Part shown: piece by piece, positions 1 to 9,783 of the stretch | Layout: every line of letters starts with the position of its first letter | Position numbering within the stretch: position 1 is the stretch's first letter | Assembly (NCBI RefSeq): GCF_012689525.1 | Contig: NZ_CP051516.1 | Span: forward strand, 1,178,001-1,242,000 | Direction: 5' to 3' | DNA length: 64,000 nucleotides | Source: Paraburkholderia aromaticivorans | GTDB taxonomy: Bacteria > Pseudomonadota > Gammaproteobacteria > Burkholderiales > Burkholderiaceae | Notes under the pieces: model-generated | Seen by the model: only the letters and a program-made list of their open reading frames with translations | Told to the model about the DNA's origin: nothing | The model's database searches: none | Translations under genes and position numbers: made by a program

Positions 1-123
1 GCCGTTGCCCTTCACGCGCGAATCATGGTGCGGCCGCCGCGAGCAAGGCGCGGCGAGGGGCCCGCATGTTAACATCGTGCTCTATCCAATCCCACCCTCA
101 TCCGACTTTTATCTGGAGACCTC
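1..123. other. Partial upstream region of purT
   Basis: No gene end could be recognised here. The stretch directly before position 124 contains a GGAG ribosome binding site (around 116-119) suited to the purT start. The rest is too short and truncated to interpret. Confidence 0.4.
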
Positions 124-1338
124 ATGCAGATCGGCCAACGGATCGGCACGCCCCTTTCTGAATCCGCCACGCGCGTCATGCTGCTCGGCGCCGGCGAGCT
201 CGGCAAGGAAGTGATCATCGCGCTGCAGCGGCTGGGCGTCGAAGTGATCGCCGTCGACCGTTATCCGAATGCGCCGGGCCACCAGGTGGCGCACCGCGCG
301 CACGTGATCGACATGACCGACCGCGCCGCGTTGCGCGCGTTGGTCGAACAGGAGCGGCCGCATCTGATCGTCCCCGAGATCGAAGCGATCGCCACCGACG
401 CGCTCGCCGCCATCGAAAGCGACGGTCTCGCCGAAGTGATCCCGACCGCGCGCGCCACGCAGCTCACCATGAACCGCGAAGGCATCCGCCGCCTCGCCGC
501 TGAGGAACTCGGCTTGCCGACCTCGCCGTACGCATTTGCCGATTCGCTCGACGAACTGCGCGCGGGCATCGCCAAAGTCGGCTATCCGTGCGTGTTGAAG
601 CCGGTCATGTCGTCGTCGGGCAAAGGGCAGTCGGTGCTCCGCAGCGACGCGGACGTCGAACCCGCATGGCAATACGCGCTGGCTGGCGGCCGCGTGAATC
701 ATGGCCGCGTGATCGTCGAAGGCTTTATCGACTTCGAGTACGAAATCACCCAGTTGACCGTACGCGCCATCGACCCGGCGAGCGGTGAAGTCAGCACGTA
801 TTTCTGCGACCCGATCGGCCACGTGCAGGTGGCGGGCGACTACGTCGAATCGTGGCAGCCGCAGCCCATGAGCACGCTCGCGCTCGAACGTTCGCGCGAG
901 GTTGCGCACAAGGTGACGGCCGCGCTCGGCGGGCGAGGTCTCTTTGGCGTGGAACTTTTCGTGCGCGGCGATGACGTATGGTTTTCGGAAGTGAGTCCGC
1001 GTCCGCACGACACGGGTCTCGTCACGCTGTGCTCGCAGCGCTTTTCGGAATTCGAATTGCACGCGCGCGCGATCCTCGGTTTGCCGGTGGATACGTCGCT
1101 GCGGGCGCCGGGTGCGTCTGCGGTGATTTATGGCGGGCTCGACGAAACGGGGATTGCGTTCGAGGGCGTCGCCGCGGCGTTGGCGGTGCCGAACGCGGAC
1201 CTGCGTTTGTTCGGCAAGCCGGAGAGTTTCGTCAAGCGCCGCATGGGCGTGGCGCTCGCCACCGGCGAGAATACCGACGAAGCACGTTCGCGCGCGAAGC
1301 AGGCCGCGGCTGCGGTGCGGCCGGTGTCGGCGAAGTAA
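124..1338 (+). CDS. purT: Formate-dependent phosphoribosylglycinamide formyltransferase (PurT)
   Basis: PurT makes formyl-GAR from GAR, formate and ATP in cytosolic purine synthesis, replacing the folate-dependent PurN step. The 404-residue length matches the family. The N-terminus carries a nucleotide-binding loop (LGAGELGKE, about residues 20-28), followed by an ATP-grasp domain with the lysine-rich stretch [12 protein letters not shown] (about 160-171) and the metal/ATP segment [14 protein letters not shown] (about 291-304). The ATG start has a GGAG ribosome binding site about 7 bases upstream. It stands as a single gene; purD of the same pathway lies far away at 52.2 kb. Identification is strong from the motifs and length. 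Confidence 0.96.
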   Translation: MQIGQRIGTPLSESATRVMLLGAGELGKEVIIALQRLGVEVIAVDRYPNAPGHQVAHRAHVIDMTDRAALRALVEQERPHLIVPEIEAIATDALAAIESDGLAEVIPTARATQLTMNREGIRRLAAEELGLPTSPYAFADSLDELRAGIAKVGYPCVLKPVMSSSGKGQSVLRSDADVEPAWQYALAGGRVNHGRVIVEGFIDFEYEITQLTVRAIDPASGEVSTYFCDPIGHVQVAGDYVESWQPQPMSTLALERSREVAHKVTAALGGRGLFGVELFVRGDDVWFSEVSPRPHDTGLVTLCSQRFSEFELHARAILGLPVDTSLRAPGASAVIYGGLDETGIAFEGVAAALAVPNADLRLFGKPESFVKRRMGVALATGENTDEARSRAKQAAAAVRPVSAK

Positions 1339-1478
1339 GTGACGGCGCAACGCACCGCGAATCGTAGCTGTAGCCGCAGCGATTCGCCGTGCGCCGCCCG
1401 ACCCGCGTGCCCGGCACCATCGCCGCGCGCGCAATCTGGATGATTGGGCTCGTCGAGCTCATCGGAGTAGAGGTACGT

Positions 1479-1691
1479 ATGGCGCTGGAAATCCGCGACA
1501 CCACGCGGCGCAGTTGGACTGGCCGTCTCGGCGCACTCGGCGTGCTGCTCGCGCTGTGCGCCGGGTTGACGGGATGCGGCCTCGCGGCTGCGCCGTGCCG
1601 GGTCGCGTCGGCAGGCTTGAAGATCGTGCCGCTGGTCGGGCATGTCGCCGCCGCGCCGACCGACGCGTGCGCCGACGTGATCGATCCATAA
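1479..1691 (+). CDS. Small predicted lipoprotein (DUF6726-like)
   Basis: A 70-residue protein. A charged N-terminus is followed by a hydrophobic segment ending in a lipobox-like LTGCG, so it is probably cleaved and lipidated at that cysteine. The mature part is only about 40 residues (CGLAAAPCRVASAGLKIVPL...), with a second Cys and a C-terminal DACADVIDP. I recall similar tiny lipoproteins in Burkholderia under DUF6726, but function is unknown. The start at 1479 was preferred over upstream in-frame codons because it follows a GGAGTAGAGGT ribosome-binding region and places the signal peptide correctly. It probably resides in the inner or outer membrane. Confidence 0.7.
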   Translation: MALEIRDTTRRSWTGRLGALGVLLALCAGLTGCGLAAAPCRVASAGLKIVPLVGHVAAAPTDACADVIDP

Positions 1692-1785
1692 CCGATCCGT
1701 CGTCCGTCTTTTCGCGGCACCCTTAGGCGCAATGTGCCCCGGCGCGCCGCCCCTTTTCGATTTGCCGCAACGATCGAGGCATCTC

Positions 1786-2154
1786 ATGAAGAAATGGCTT
1801 GTTGCAGTCACCACGGCGGCGGGTCTCGCGGCGCTATACGGCCAGGCGTGGGCCGCGCCGTTGCAGTTCTCCGAGATTCAGACCAAAAACCGTCAGACGC
1901 ACAAATACACCTGTGCGACCGGCAAGATCCTGCACGTCACTTACTGGAACACGGCGAACGGCCAAAGCTTCGCGCTCGTGCCGGTGAAGGGCAAGCAACT
2001 GCTGTTCGTCAACACGCTGTCGGCGTCCGGCGCGAAATATCAGGCCGGCAGCTACACGTGGTGGACCAAGGGCCCGCGCGCTGACCTGTATGACGCAATG
2101 GCCGGCGAAAACGCGCCACCCATGCTCTCCGACTGCATCACTATCAATCGCTGA
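1786..2154 (+). CDS. MliC-family C-type lysozyme inhibitor, secreted
   Basis: A 122-residue protein with a signal peptide (MKKWLVAVTTAAGLAALYGQ, then AWA-AP cleavage). The mature part fits the MliC/PliC fold: HKYTCATGK, a central VTYWN strand, a SASGAKYQAG motif, a WWTKG turn and a C-terminal Cys (SDC). The Cys of YTC and that of SDC would form the conserved disulfide. Such proteins inhibit host C-type lysozymes in the periplasm. There is no lipobox, so this looks like a soluble PliC-type or an unlipidated MliC. The start at 1786 is preferred over 1732 because it directly opens the signal peptide and follows GAGGCATCTC. Confidence 0.82.
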   Translation: MKKWLVAVTTAAGLAALYGQAWAAPLQFSEIQTKNRQTHKYTCATGKILHVTYWNTANGQSFALVPVKGKQLLFVNTLSASGAKYQAGSYTWWTKGPRADLYDAMAGENAPPMLSDCITINR

Positions 2155-2396
2155 GTGCGATGCGGCGGTTTTCCTTCCCATGCCGCGGCTTGCCTTGTCC
2201 GCATTGCCCGCCAGCGCACACCGTTTCCATTCGAGTAGTAAGCTGTGCCGCATGGCATTGCCGCCGTGCCGCCGCATCATGCCATCGTAGTCACGCCGGG
2301 CACTGTCGGCGTGGTCGGCGTCGTTTTCGATCGTCCGTTTCCGGGCCCCAGCGATGGGGTCGCGGCCCGCGTCCGTATCATCAAGCGAGACCCTCA

Positions 2397-4049
2397 ATGA
2401 AAGCATCGGACCTGTTCGTCAAATCGCTGGAAGCCGAAGGTGTCGAGTACGTGTTCGGCATTCCCGGTGAAGAAAATCTCGATCTGCTCGAATCGCTGCG
2501 CCGCTCGAAAATCCGTCTGATCCTCACGCGTCACGAACAGGCGGCCGGTTTCATGGCCGCCACGTACGGCCGTCTCACCGGTCGCACCGGCGTGTGTCTG
2601 GCCACCCTCGGGCCGGGCGCGACCAACTTCGTGACCGCCGCGGCGTACTCGCAACTCGGCGGCATGCCGATGCTGATGGTCACCGGGCAAAAGCCGATCA
2701 AGTCGAGCAAGCAGGGGCATTTCCAGATCGTCGACGTGGTGCGCATGATGGAGCCGCTCACCAAGTACACACGCCAGATCGTGTCGATCGCCAATATTCC
2801 GGCGATGGTGCGCGAGGCGGTTCGTCAGGCGGAAGAAGAGCGGCCGGGCGCCACGCACCTCGAATTGCCCGAAGACGTCGCACATGAAGAGGGCGACGGC
2901 AAGCCGATTCCGAAGAGCTTCAGCCGCCGTCCCGTCGCCGAGGAAAAAGCCGTGGCGCGCGCGGTCGAGGCGATCACCAGCGCGAAGCATCCGCTCTTGA
3001 TGATCGGCGCGGGCGGCAATCGCAAGACCACCACCAAGATGCTGCGCGAATTCGTCGACCAGATCGGCATTCCGTTCTTCACGACGCAGATGGGCAAAGG
3101 CGTGATCGACGAATCGCATCCCATGTGGCTCGGCAACGCGACGCTCTCCGATGGCGACTTCGTGCACCGCGCGATCGACCACGCGGACTGCATCATCAAT
3201 GTCGGTCACGACGTGATCGAGAAGCCGCCGTTTTTCATGCGCAGCGGCGACGCGGGCGAGAAAACGGTGATTCACGTCAATTTCCTCGGCGCGGAAGTCG
3301 ATACCGTGTACTTCCCGCAGATCGAAGTGGTCGGCGATATCGCGAACGCGGTGTGGCAACTCAAGGAAAGTCTCAAGGAGCGCCAGAAGCATTGGGACTT
3401 CACGCGCTTCAAGGAGATCAAGGAGCACTTCGAGGCGCATCTGGCCAAAGGCCAGCACGACGACCGTTTTCCCATGTATCCGGTGCGCGTCGTCAACGAC
3501 GTGTACGAGACCACGCCGGTCGACGGCATCGTGTGTCTGGACAACGGCATGTACAAGATCTGGTTCGCCCGCTATTACCGCGCGCACGAACCGAATTCGC
3601 TGCTGCTCGACAACGCGCTGGCGTCGATGGGCGCGGGGTTGCCGTCCGCGATCGCCACCAAGATCGTGCACCCGGACCGCAAGGTCATGGCCGTGTGCGG
3701 CGACGGCGGCTTCATGATGAATTCGCAGGAACTCGAAACGGCGGTGCGTCTAAAGCTGGATCTGGTGGTGCTGATTGTGCGCGACGACGCGTTTGGCATG
3801 ATCCGCTGGAAGCAGGAAAACATGAACTTCCCGGACTACGGCATGACGCTGAGCAATCCGGATTTCGTCGATTACGCGAACAGCTACGGGGCAAAAGGGC
3901 ACCGCGTCGAATCGGCGGCGGAATTCGCGCCGTTGCTGCGCGAATGTTTCACGACGCCCGGCGTGCATGTGATCGATCTGCCGATCGACTATTCGGACAA
4001 CGAGCGCGTGCTGAATCGGGAAATCAAGCGGCTTTCGGCGCAACTGTAA
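2397..4049 (+). CDS. Acetolactate synthase-like ThDP-dependent enzyme, catabolic type
   Basis: A 550-residue thiamine-diphosphate enzyme with the usual three domains. The PYR domain has the proton-relay Glu47 in RHEQAAGFMA. A central Rossmann-like domain follows, then the PP domain with the Mg/ThDP motif GDG (Asp436) and Asp463, 27 residues later. An Asp rather than Asn at that position is what I recall for the FAD-independent catabolic acetolactate synthases (AlsS/BudB type), so 2-acetolactate from two pyruvates is the favoured reaction. The substrate is inferred only. It lies 84 bases before an aldehyde dehydrogenase gene, so the two may be co-transcribed and the true substrate could be another 2-oxoacid. 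Start 2397 replaces a longer frame that lacks homologous N-terminal sequence. Confidence 0.82.
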   Translation: MKASDLFVKSLEAEGVEYVFGIPGEENLDLLESLRRSKIRLILTRHEQAAGFMAATYGRLTGRTGVCLATLGPGATNFVTAAAYSQLGGMPMLMVTGQKPIKSSKQGHFQIVDVVRMMEPLTKYTRQIVSIANIPAMVREAVRQAEEERPGATHLELPEDVAHEEGDGKPIPKSFSRRPVAEEKAVARAVEAITSAKHPLLMIGAGGNRKTTTKMLREFVDQIGIPFFTTQMGKGVIDESHPMWLGNATLSDGDFVHRAIDHADCIINVGHDVIEKPPFFMRSGDAGEKTVIHVNFLGAEVDTVYFPQIEVVGDIANAVWQLKESLKERQKHWDFTRFKEIKEHFEAHLAKGQHDDRFPMYPVRVVNDVYETTPVDGIVCLDNGMYKIWFARYYRAHEPNSLLLDNALASMGAGLPSAIATKIVHPDRKVMAVCGDGGFMMNSQELETAVRLKLDLVVLIVRDDAFGMIRWKQENMNFPDYGMTLSNPDFVDYANSYGAKGHRVESAAEFAPLLRECFTTPGVHVIDLPIDYSDNERVLNREIKRLSAQL

Positions 4050-4133
4050 CGGCGGGTGAGTGGAAGAGGAGCGGCTCTTGCGGGCAGCTTTTCCATTGTC
4101 ACATTGTCAGGCATCGGATCAAGGAGACGCGTC

Positions 4134-5570
4134 ATGTTGCAGAAGACTTACCCGTACTACCTGGCCAACGTTGCGGTGGCCGCCAACACCGACCTCGAAG
4201 TCACCGATAAATTCAGCGGCGAAGTCGCCACCCGCGTCGCGATGGCCGACGCCGCCGCGATCGACAAAGCGATCGGCTACGCCGTCGACGCCATGCCTGC
4301 CATGCGCGCCTTTCCCCCGTTCAAGCGCCAGGCGGTGCTTGAACATTGCGTGAAGCGCTTTCGCGAGCGCTACGACGAACTGGCGCTCGCGCTGTGCATC
4401 GAAGCCGGCAAGCCGATCAACGACTCGAAAGGCGAAGTCACGCGCCTGATCGATACGTTCAAGGTGGCGGCGGAGGAGTCGGTGCGCATCGACGGTGAGA
4501 TCGTCAACCTGGAGATTGCACCGCGCGCCAAGGGCTATCACGGCTACGTGAAGCGTGTGCCGATCGGCCCGTGTTCGTTCATTTCGCCGTTCAATTTTCC
4601 GTTGAACCTGACCGCGCATAAGGTCGCGCCGGCCATCGCGGCGGGCGTGCCGTTCGTGTTGAAGCCGGCGAGCCGCACGCCGGTCGGCGCGCTCATCATG
4701 GGCGAGATTCTGGCGGAGACCGACCTGCCGAAAGGCGCATTCTCAATTCTTCCCGCGCATCGCGACGGCGCCGATCTGTTTACCACCGACGAGCGCTTCA
4801 AATTGCTGTCTTTCACTGGCTCGCCCGCGGTGGGCTGGGACCTGAAGAAGAAAGCCGGCAAAAAGAAGGTGATTCTGGAGTTGGGTGGCAACGCGGCCGC
4901 GATTGTCGACGGCGATCAGGGCGAGAAGCTCGACTATGTGGTCGATCGGCTGGCGTTCGGCGCGTTCTATCAATCGGGGCAGAGCTGTATCGGCGTGCAG
5001 CGGATTCTGGTCCATGCAAACATCTATGATGCGCTGCGCGAGAAGTTGATCGCCAAGACGAAGACGCTGGTGATGGGCGATCCGAAAGACGAAAAGACCT
5101 TCGTCGGGCCGATGATCTCGGAATCGGAGTCCAAACGCCTCGCCGGCTGGATGGAAAGCGCGGTGCAGGCGGGCGCGAAAATCGTCGCGGGCGGCAAGGT
5201 CGACGGCGCGATGTTCGAGGCCACGCTGCTCGAAGGCGTGAAACGCGACACCGATCTGTATCGCAAGGAAGCCTTCGGGCCGGTGGCGATTCTTGAGCGC
5301 TTCGACGATTTCGGCGCCGCGCTCGCGACTGTCAACGACAGCGATTTCGGGCTGCAAGCGGGCGTGTTCACGGATTCGCTCGCGCACGCGCATCGCGCGT
5401 GGGACGAACTCGACGTGGGCGGCGTGGTGGTCAACGACGTGCCGTCGTTCCGGGTCGACAACATGCCGTATGGCGGCGTAAAGGATTCCGGGCTGGGGCG
5501 TGAAGGCGTGCGCTACGCGATCGAGGACATGACTGAACTGCGGTTGATGGTGATGCGCGAGACGTGGTGA
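4134..5570 (+). CDS. NAD(P)-dependent aldehyde dehydrogenase family protein
   Basis: A 478-residue ALDH-superfamily protein. Asn154 sits in SPFNFPLN, the general base Glu249 in LELGGN, and the catalytic thiol Cys285 in SGQSCIGVQR. The C-terminal part has the EAFGPVA and VVVNDVPSFR segments typical of the family. It oxidises an aldehyde to the acid; the specific substrate cannot be read from the sequence. The short N-terminus and GAPN-like layout resemble broad non-phosphorylating glyceraldehyde-3-phosphate or lactaldehyde dehydrogenase relatives. The start at 4134 has an AAGGAGA ribosome binding site. It follows the ThDP enzyme closely and may process a product of it. Confidence 0.88.
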   Translation: MLQKTYPYYLANVAVAANTDLEVTDKFSGEVATRVAMADAAAIDKAIGYAVDAMPAMRAFPPFKRQAVLEHCVKRFRERYDELALALCIEAGKPINDSKGEVTRLIDTFKVAAEESVRIDGEIVNLEIAPRAKGYHGYVKRVPIGPCSFISPFNFPLNLTAHKVAPAIAAGVPFVLKPASRTPVGALIMGEILAETDLPKGAFSILPAHRDGADLFTTDERFKLLSFTGSPAVGWDLKKKAGKKKVILELGGNAAAIVDGDQGEKLDYVVDRLAFGAFYQSGQSCIGVQRILVHANIYDALREKLIAKTKTLVMGDPKDEKTFVGPMISESESKRLAGWMESAVQAGAKIVAGGKVDGAMFEATLLEGVKRDTDLYRKEAFGPVAILERFDDFGAALATVNDSDFGLQAGVFTDSLAHAHRAWDELDVGGVVVNDVPSFRVDNMPYGGVKDSGLGREGVRYAIEDMTELRLMVMRETW

Positions 5571-6000
5571 ATCGGTGCGGCGGGTGATGGGCGGCAGGGC
5601 CGCTCGCATGGCCGAGGCCGCGTTGCGGGCTGATCGCGGCGGCGCGGAAAGCCACACGCTGTCACGCAACTGTCGTCTCCACGCACTACGCTGCGAGCGA
5701 GGCACGCCGGTGCTTTGGCACGATTTGCCGGAGCGTGTGCGCAGAGTCGGCGGCCGGTTTTCGCGGGCGTAAGCAGAAAGCCGGCACATGCGCCATGAGT
5801 GTTTTTGCTGAAGTGCTACAATACCGGCCTTTCCGGCGGGTGTTTCCGCCGGCCGGAGCCGGCCGCATTTTTTCCCGCCGTACCAACAGGTCCAACGGGT
5901 CCCGTGCGGAACGCCGTGGCTCCGCCTTCATCACAATGCCCTTTGCGGTTCCGACCGCTGCCGCGCGCACGCGCCAAGCGCATTTTTAGCGAAAGCCACC
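5571..6000 (+). promoter_or_regulatory. rhlE leader with promoter and attenuator-like hairpins
   Basis: This 430-base gap has no convincing gene. A TACAAT -10 box lies at 5817-5822 with no clear -35. Just after it, two GC hairpins overlap: CCGGCGG (5833-5839) with CCGCCGG (5846-5852), and GGCCGG (5851-5856) with CCGGCC (5859-5864), the second followed by six T (5868-5873). They share bases 5851-5852, so they cannot both form fully. This arrangement resembles an attenuator in the 5' leader of the helicase gene. The second hairpin has only two unpaired bases as drawn, so in practice the top pairs would be open. Confidence 0.5.
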
Positions 6001-7473
6001 ATGTCCGACACAGCCGTCACGCCCAGCACTGCGACTTTTGATCAATTCGGCCTCGCGCCCGACATCCTGAAAGCCGTCAAAGAGTCGGGCTACACCGTCC
6101 CTACGCCGATCCAGGAGCAGGCGATCCCTGTCGTGCTGGCCGGCCGTGACATGATGGGCGCCGCGCAAACCGGCACCGGCAAGACCGCGAGCTTCTCGCT
6201 GCCGATCATCCAGCGCCTGCTGCCGCAAGCCAGCACGAGCGCGTCGCCCGCCCGCCATCCGGTGCGCGCGCTGATCCTCACGCCGACCCGCGAACTGGCC
6301 GACCAGGTCGCCGCGAACGTGCAGTCGTATGCGAAGCACACCGCGCTGCGCAGCGCGGTGGTGTTCGGCGGCGTGGATATGAATCCGCAATCCGAGCAAC
6401 TGCGCCGCGGCGTCGAGATTCTGATCGCCACGCCGGGCCGTCTGCTCGATCACGTGCAACAGAAAACGGCCAATCTCGGCCAGGTGCAGATCCTCGTGCT
6501 CGACGAAGCCGACCGGATGCTCGACATGGGCTTCCTGCCGGATCTGCAGCGCATCCTGAACCTGCTGCCGAAAGAACGTCAGACGCTGCTGTTTTCGGCC
6601 ACGTTCTCGGGCGAAATCAAGAAGCTGGCCGCCACGTATCTGCGCAATCCGCAGACCATCGAAGTCGCGCGCAGCAACTCGACCGCGACCAACGTGACGC
6701 AGGTCGTCTACGAAGTCGCCGAAGGCGACAAGACCGGCGCGGTGGTGCAACTGATTCGCGAGCGCAGCCTCAAGCAGGTCCTCGTGTTCTGCAACAGCAA
6801 GATCGGCGCGAGCCGTCTGGCGCGCAGCCTCGAGCGCGACGGCGTGATTGCGACCGCGATTCACGGCGACCGCACGCAGAACGAGCGGATGCAGGCGCTC
6901 GACGCGTTCAAGCGCGGCGAGATCGAGGCGCTGGTGGCGACGGATGTCGCCGCGCGGGGCCTCGACATCGCCGAACTGCCGACGGTGATCAACTTCGATC
7001 TGCCGTTCAATGCGGAAGACTACGTGCACCGGATCGGCCGCACCGGCCGTGCGGGTGCTTCGGGCGATGCGTTGTCGCTGTGCAGCCCGAACGAGCGCAA
7101 GCAGCTGGCCGATATCGAGAAGCTGATCAAGCGTCCTCTGGACGTGCAACGTCTGACGGTAGAAGCACCGGTGCGGCATCACCATGAAGAGCGCGCGCCG
7201 CGCCGCGAGCGTAGCAGCGAGGGCCGTGAGGATCGCGGCAGCCGTCGTCGCACGGGTGCGTCGTCGTCGGGTTCGTTCGACCGGCCGCATCATCATCGCG
7301 CGCAGCCCGTGGATGATTTCTTCCTGAAGCCTTATGAGCCGTCGCCTTCTTCGGTCCGCAAGATCGAGGAAGCGGCTGCTTCGGCCGCGCCGCAAAAGGC
7401 GGCATCCAAGCAGCCGCTGGCAGCGTTGCTGGGTGGGTTTGGGATGCCGAGGAAGTCGTCCTCGTCTTCCTGA
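6001..7473 (+). CDS. rhlE: DEAD-box ATP-dependent RNA helicase RhlE
   Basis: A 490-residue DEAD-box helicase that unwinds RNA in ribosome assembly and mRNA turnover. The motifs appear in order: the Q-motif PTPIQEQAIP, motif I AQTGTGKT, motif Ia PTRELADQ, motif II DEAD (VLDEADRMLDMG), motif III SAT, motif V ATDVAARGLDI and motif VI HRIGRTGRAG. After about residue 390 comes a basic, Ser/Arg/His-rich tail (RRERSSEGREDRGSRRR) typical of RhlE and expected to bind RNA. It is preceded by a structured leader and followed by a convergent gluQ. RhlE-type helicases are often cold-induced and attenuation would fit, but that is inference. Confidence 0.94.
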   Translation: MSDTAVTPSTATFDQFGLAPDILKAVKESGYTVPTPIQEQAIPVVLAGRDMMGAAQTGTGKTASFSLPIIQRLLPQASTSASPARHPVRALILTPTRELADQVAANVQSYAKHTALRSAVVFGGVDMNPQSEQLRRGVEILIATPGRLLDHVQQKTANLGQVQILVLDEADRMLDMGFLPDLQRILNLLPKERQTLLFSATFSGEIKKLAATYLRNPQTIEVARSNSTATNVTQVVYEVAEGDKTGAVVQLIRERSLKQVLVFCNSKIGASRLARSLERDGVIATAIHGDRTQNERMQALDAFKRGEIEALVATDVAARGLDIAELPTVINFDLPFNAEDYVHRIGRTGRAGASGDALSLCSPNERKQLADIEKLIKRPLDVQRLTVEAPVRHHHEERAPRRERSSEGREDRGSRRRTGASSSGSFDRPHHHRAQPVDDFFLKPYEPSPSSVRKIEEAAASAAPQKAASKQPLAALLGGFGMPRKSSSSS

Positions 7474-7666
7474 TTGGTGGTTCGCAGATGCGGCTCGGTT
7501 TATCTCGCGGGCCGGACTCGGCCGCCAGCGGGGCGCCGTCTGAAGCTCGGCAAAATTTGGGCGCTTCATAAACTCGCCCCGCACCGCGCAAGCGCGCGGG
7601 TTGCCGCAGCCAGTCTGCGAAATGCACGCCGCGCACGGTGAAATCATTTTCAGACGCGAATCGCGT

Positions 7667-8557
7667 TCACGCTGCTGATAAGCCCATCCGTTTTGCCCAT
7701 GCCACCGTGGCGGCAGCATAAAAACCGTCTAGCGTCGTATGGGCCGCAGCGCTTTCCAGGTTGAGCCCGAGATGCCGTGCCGCCGCGCTCAGCGCTTCAA
7801 GCGGCTGGTCGCTATCCAGTGCTGTGGCTCCGTTCTGCTTGCTGAGTTTTTCGCCCTCTTCATTCGTGGCGACGGGCACATGCAAATATTCAGGCGTCGG
7901 CACGCCCAGACAGCGCTGCAAATAGATCTGCCGTGCCGTTGAATCCATCAAATCCGCGCCGCGCACGATGTGCGTGATGCCGGCGTCCGCGTCGTCGACG
8001 ACCACGGCCAGTTGATACGCCCATTGGTCGTCCGCACGCTTCAGAACGAAATCGCCGACTTCCGTGGCCAGATTCTGTGTTTGCTTGCCCTGCCAGCGGT
8101 CCTCGAACGTGATGACCGCGCTGTCGCCATCGGGCACGCGCAGGCGCCATGCACGCGCCGGTTTGCCGTGCAGGCCGTCGCGGCAGGTGCCGGGATACGC
8201 GAGGGTCGTATTGCGCGCGTGCGCGTTGAGCAGCGAGTCGGCGATTTCCTTGCGCGTGCAGCCGCACGGATAAATCACCCCGGTCACTTTCAATTGTTCC
8301 AGCGCTTCCTGATAGCGCGCCGTCCGCGTGCTTTGCCAGACGGGCGGCTCGTCCGCATGCATGCTGAAGCGTTCGAGGGTGGCGAGGATGTCTTCCGCGG
8401 CGCCCGGCACGGTGCGCGGGCCATCGACGTCTTCAACGCGAACGAGCCATGCGCCGTGATGCGCACGCGCGTCCAGCCAGCTTGCGAGCGCGCTGACCAG
8501 CGAGCCGAAGTGCAATGGCCCGGTGGGTGAGGGCGCGAAACGTCCGCGGTAGGTCAT
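7667..8557 (-). CDS. gluQ: Glutamyl-Q tRNA(Asp) synthetase
   Basis: A 296-residue truncated glutamyl-tRNA synthetase paralogue that attaches glutamate to the queuosine base of tRNA(Asp). The HIGH-equivalent is in [13 protein letters not shown] and the KMSKS-equivalent is KLSKQNG. The zinc-site cysteines sit in [10 protein letters not shown] and PGTCRDG. The C-terminal anticodon-binding domain of true GluRS is missing, as expected for GluQRS. It is 31 bases downstream of trhO on the same strand, so two tRNA-modifying genes probably form one transcript. The start at 8557 gives the normal [13 protein letters not shown] opening. Confidence 0.95.
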   Translation of the reverse strand: MTYRGRFAPSPTGPLHFGSLVSALASWLDARAHHGAWLVRVEDVDGPRTVPGAAEDILATLERFSMHADEPPVWQSTRTARYQEALEQLKVTGVIYPCGCTRKEIADSLLNAHARNTTLAYPGTCRDGLHGKPARAWRLRVPDGDSAVITFEDRWQGKQTQNLATEVGDFVLKRADDQWAYQLAVVVDDADAGITHIVRGADLMDSTARQIYLQRCLGVPTPEYLHVPVATNEEGEKLSKQNGATALDSDQPLEALSAAARHLGLNLESAAAHTTLDGFYAAATVAWAKRMGLSAA

Positions 8558-8588
8558 GGTTGCGTGGTGGCGTTGTGCGCCGCCACCA

Positions 8589-9452
8589 TCACGCGGCGCG
8601 TGCCGCCTTGCTGTCCGGATGGCATTCCGGACACGTCTTGCCGGCCACGTACAGCGGCGATTCTTGCGCTTCCGGCGCGACCACCGCGCGGCAGCCGAAG
8701 CATTGCGTGGTCTTGCTAGGCTCGAGTTGCGGATTGAGCGCGGTACGGTAGTCGAACACGAAGCAGTCGCCGTGATAATGCGCGCCGCCCACTTCCTCGA
8801 AGTACTTCAGAATGCCGCCTTCGAGCTGGTACACGTTTTCGATGCCGACTTCCTTCATGTGGATCGCGGCTTTCTCGCAACGAATCCCGCCCGTGCAGAA
8901 CGACACCACCGTCTTGCCTTCCAGGTCGGCGCGATTGTGCTCGATCACTTCGGGAAACTCGCTGAATTTCGTAATGCGGTAGTCGAGCGCGTTGTCGAAC
9001 GTGCCGACGTCCACTTCGAACGCGTTGCGCGTGTCGAGCATCACGACAGGGCGCCCTTGGTCGTCGTGACCGCGGTCCAGCCAGTTTTTCAGCGTGGGCG
9101 CGTCGACAAACGGCGCGCGGCCGAGCTCCGGACGGATGGCCGGCTTTTTCATCGTGATGATCTCGCGCTTGAGCTTGACCAGCATACGGGTGAACGGCTG
9201 CTTGTCCGACAGGCTTTCCTTGAACTGCAGATTCACGAACTTGCCTTCGAACAGCGCGTCGTGGCGGATGTAGGCGATGAAAGCGTCGGTGCTCTCGCGC
9301 GTGCCGGCGACGAACAGATTGATGCCTTCCGGCGCCAGCAGAATGGTGCCCTTCAGGCCGAGCGCGTTGCAACGTTCCGTGACAAACGGGCGCCATGCGG
9401 CGGTGTCTTCGATAGTCGCGAATTGATACGAAGAGAGATTGACGATACTCAT
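8589..9452 (-). CDS. trhO: tRNA uridine(34) hydroxylase (rhodanese-domain, YceA type)
   Basis: A 287-residue protein with an N-terminal acylphosphatase-like region (about 1-95), a rhodanese domain with the active-site loop [12 protein letters not shown] (about residues 180-191), and a C-terminal zinc-type tail with CFGCR and CPECHPD. This is the layout of TrhO/YceA, which hydroxylates U34 of tRNAs in an oxygen-dependent route to 5-methoxyuridine or 5-carboxymethoxyuridine. It is first in a likely two-gene unit with gluQ. It is transcribed away from dnaE across a 331-base gap. Confidence 0.93.
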   Translation of the reverse strand: MSIVNLSSYQFATIEDTAAWRPFVTERCNALGLKGTILLAPEGINLFVAGTRESTDAFIAYIRHDALFEGKFVNLQFKESLSDKQPFTRMLVKLKREIITMKKPAIRPELGRAPFVDAPTLKNWLDRGHDDQGRPVVMLDTRNAFEVDVGTFDNALDYRITKFSEFPEVIEHNRADLEGKTVVSFCTGGIRCEKAAIHMKEVGIENVYQLEGGILKYFEEVGGAHYHGDCFVFDYRTALNPQLEPSKTTQCFGCRAVVAPEAQESPLYVAGKTCPECHPDSKAARAA

Positions 9453-9783
9453 GTGTGTCCAGCGGTAAGAAGTGACCGGCCTCGCGGAAAACGGGGCGCA
9501 TTGGGCTGCCCGCCTTCAAACGCCATTCGGCGCGGCCACGTCGAATAGGGCGAAACCCGCATTATCTCTCAACCCGGCGCTTTCCCCGACTCGGCCGAAT
9601 GGCCAACGGGTTGCGGTAGCGCAAATCGTTTGTCAACTTGCTGTCGATTCGCTTCGTCCGACCGGACGTCGGCATGGTCCGCCGCTTCAGGAGCGCCTGT
9701 GCACGCGGCTCCCGCGTGCGCGTCCTAAGCCGATCGGCTAACGCGCGGTTTTGGCCTGAAAACTCCGGAAGGGTGGAGTTACA
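9453..9783. other. Divergent gap between trhO and dnaE
   Basis: A 331-base region that must hold both outward promoters. I see no convincing protein or RNA gene. The part just before dnaE has a GGTGGAG ribosome binding site (about 9771-9777). No strong -35/-10 pair, repeat or palindrome stood out. Confidence 0.5.

Noticed and set aside
5986..7719. Antisense open frame opposite rhlE
   Set aside because: No motifs; shadow of a high-GC gene.
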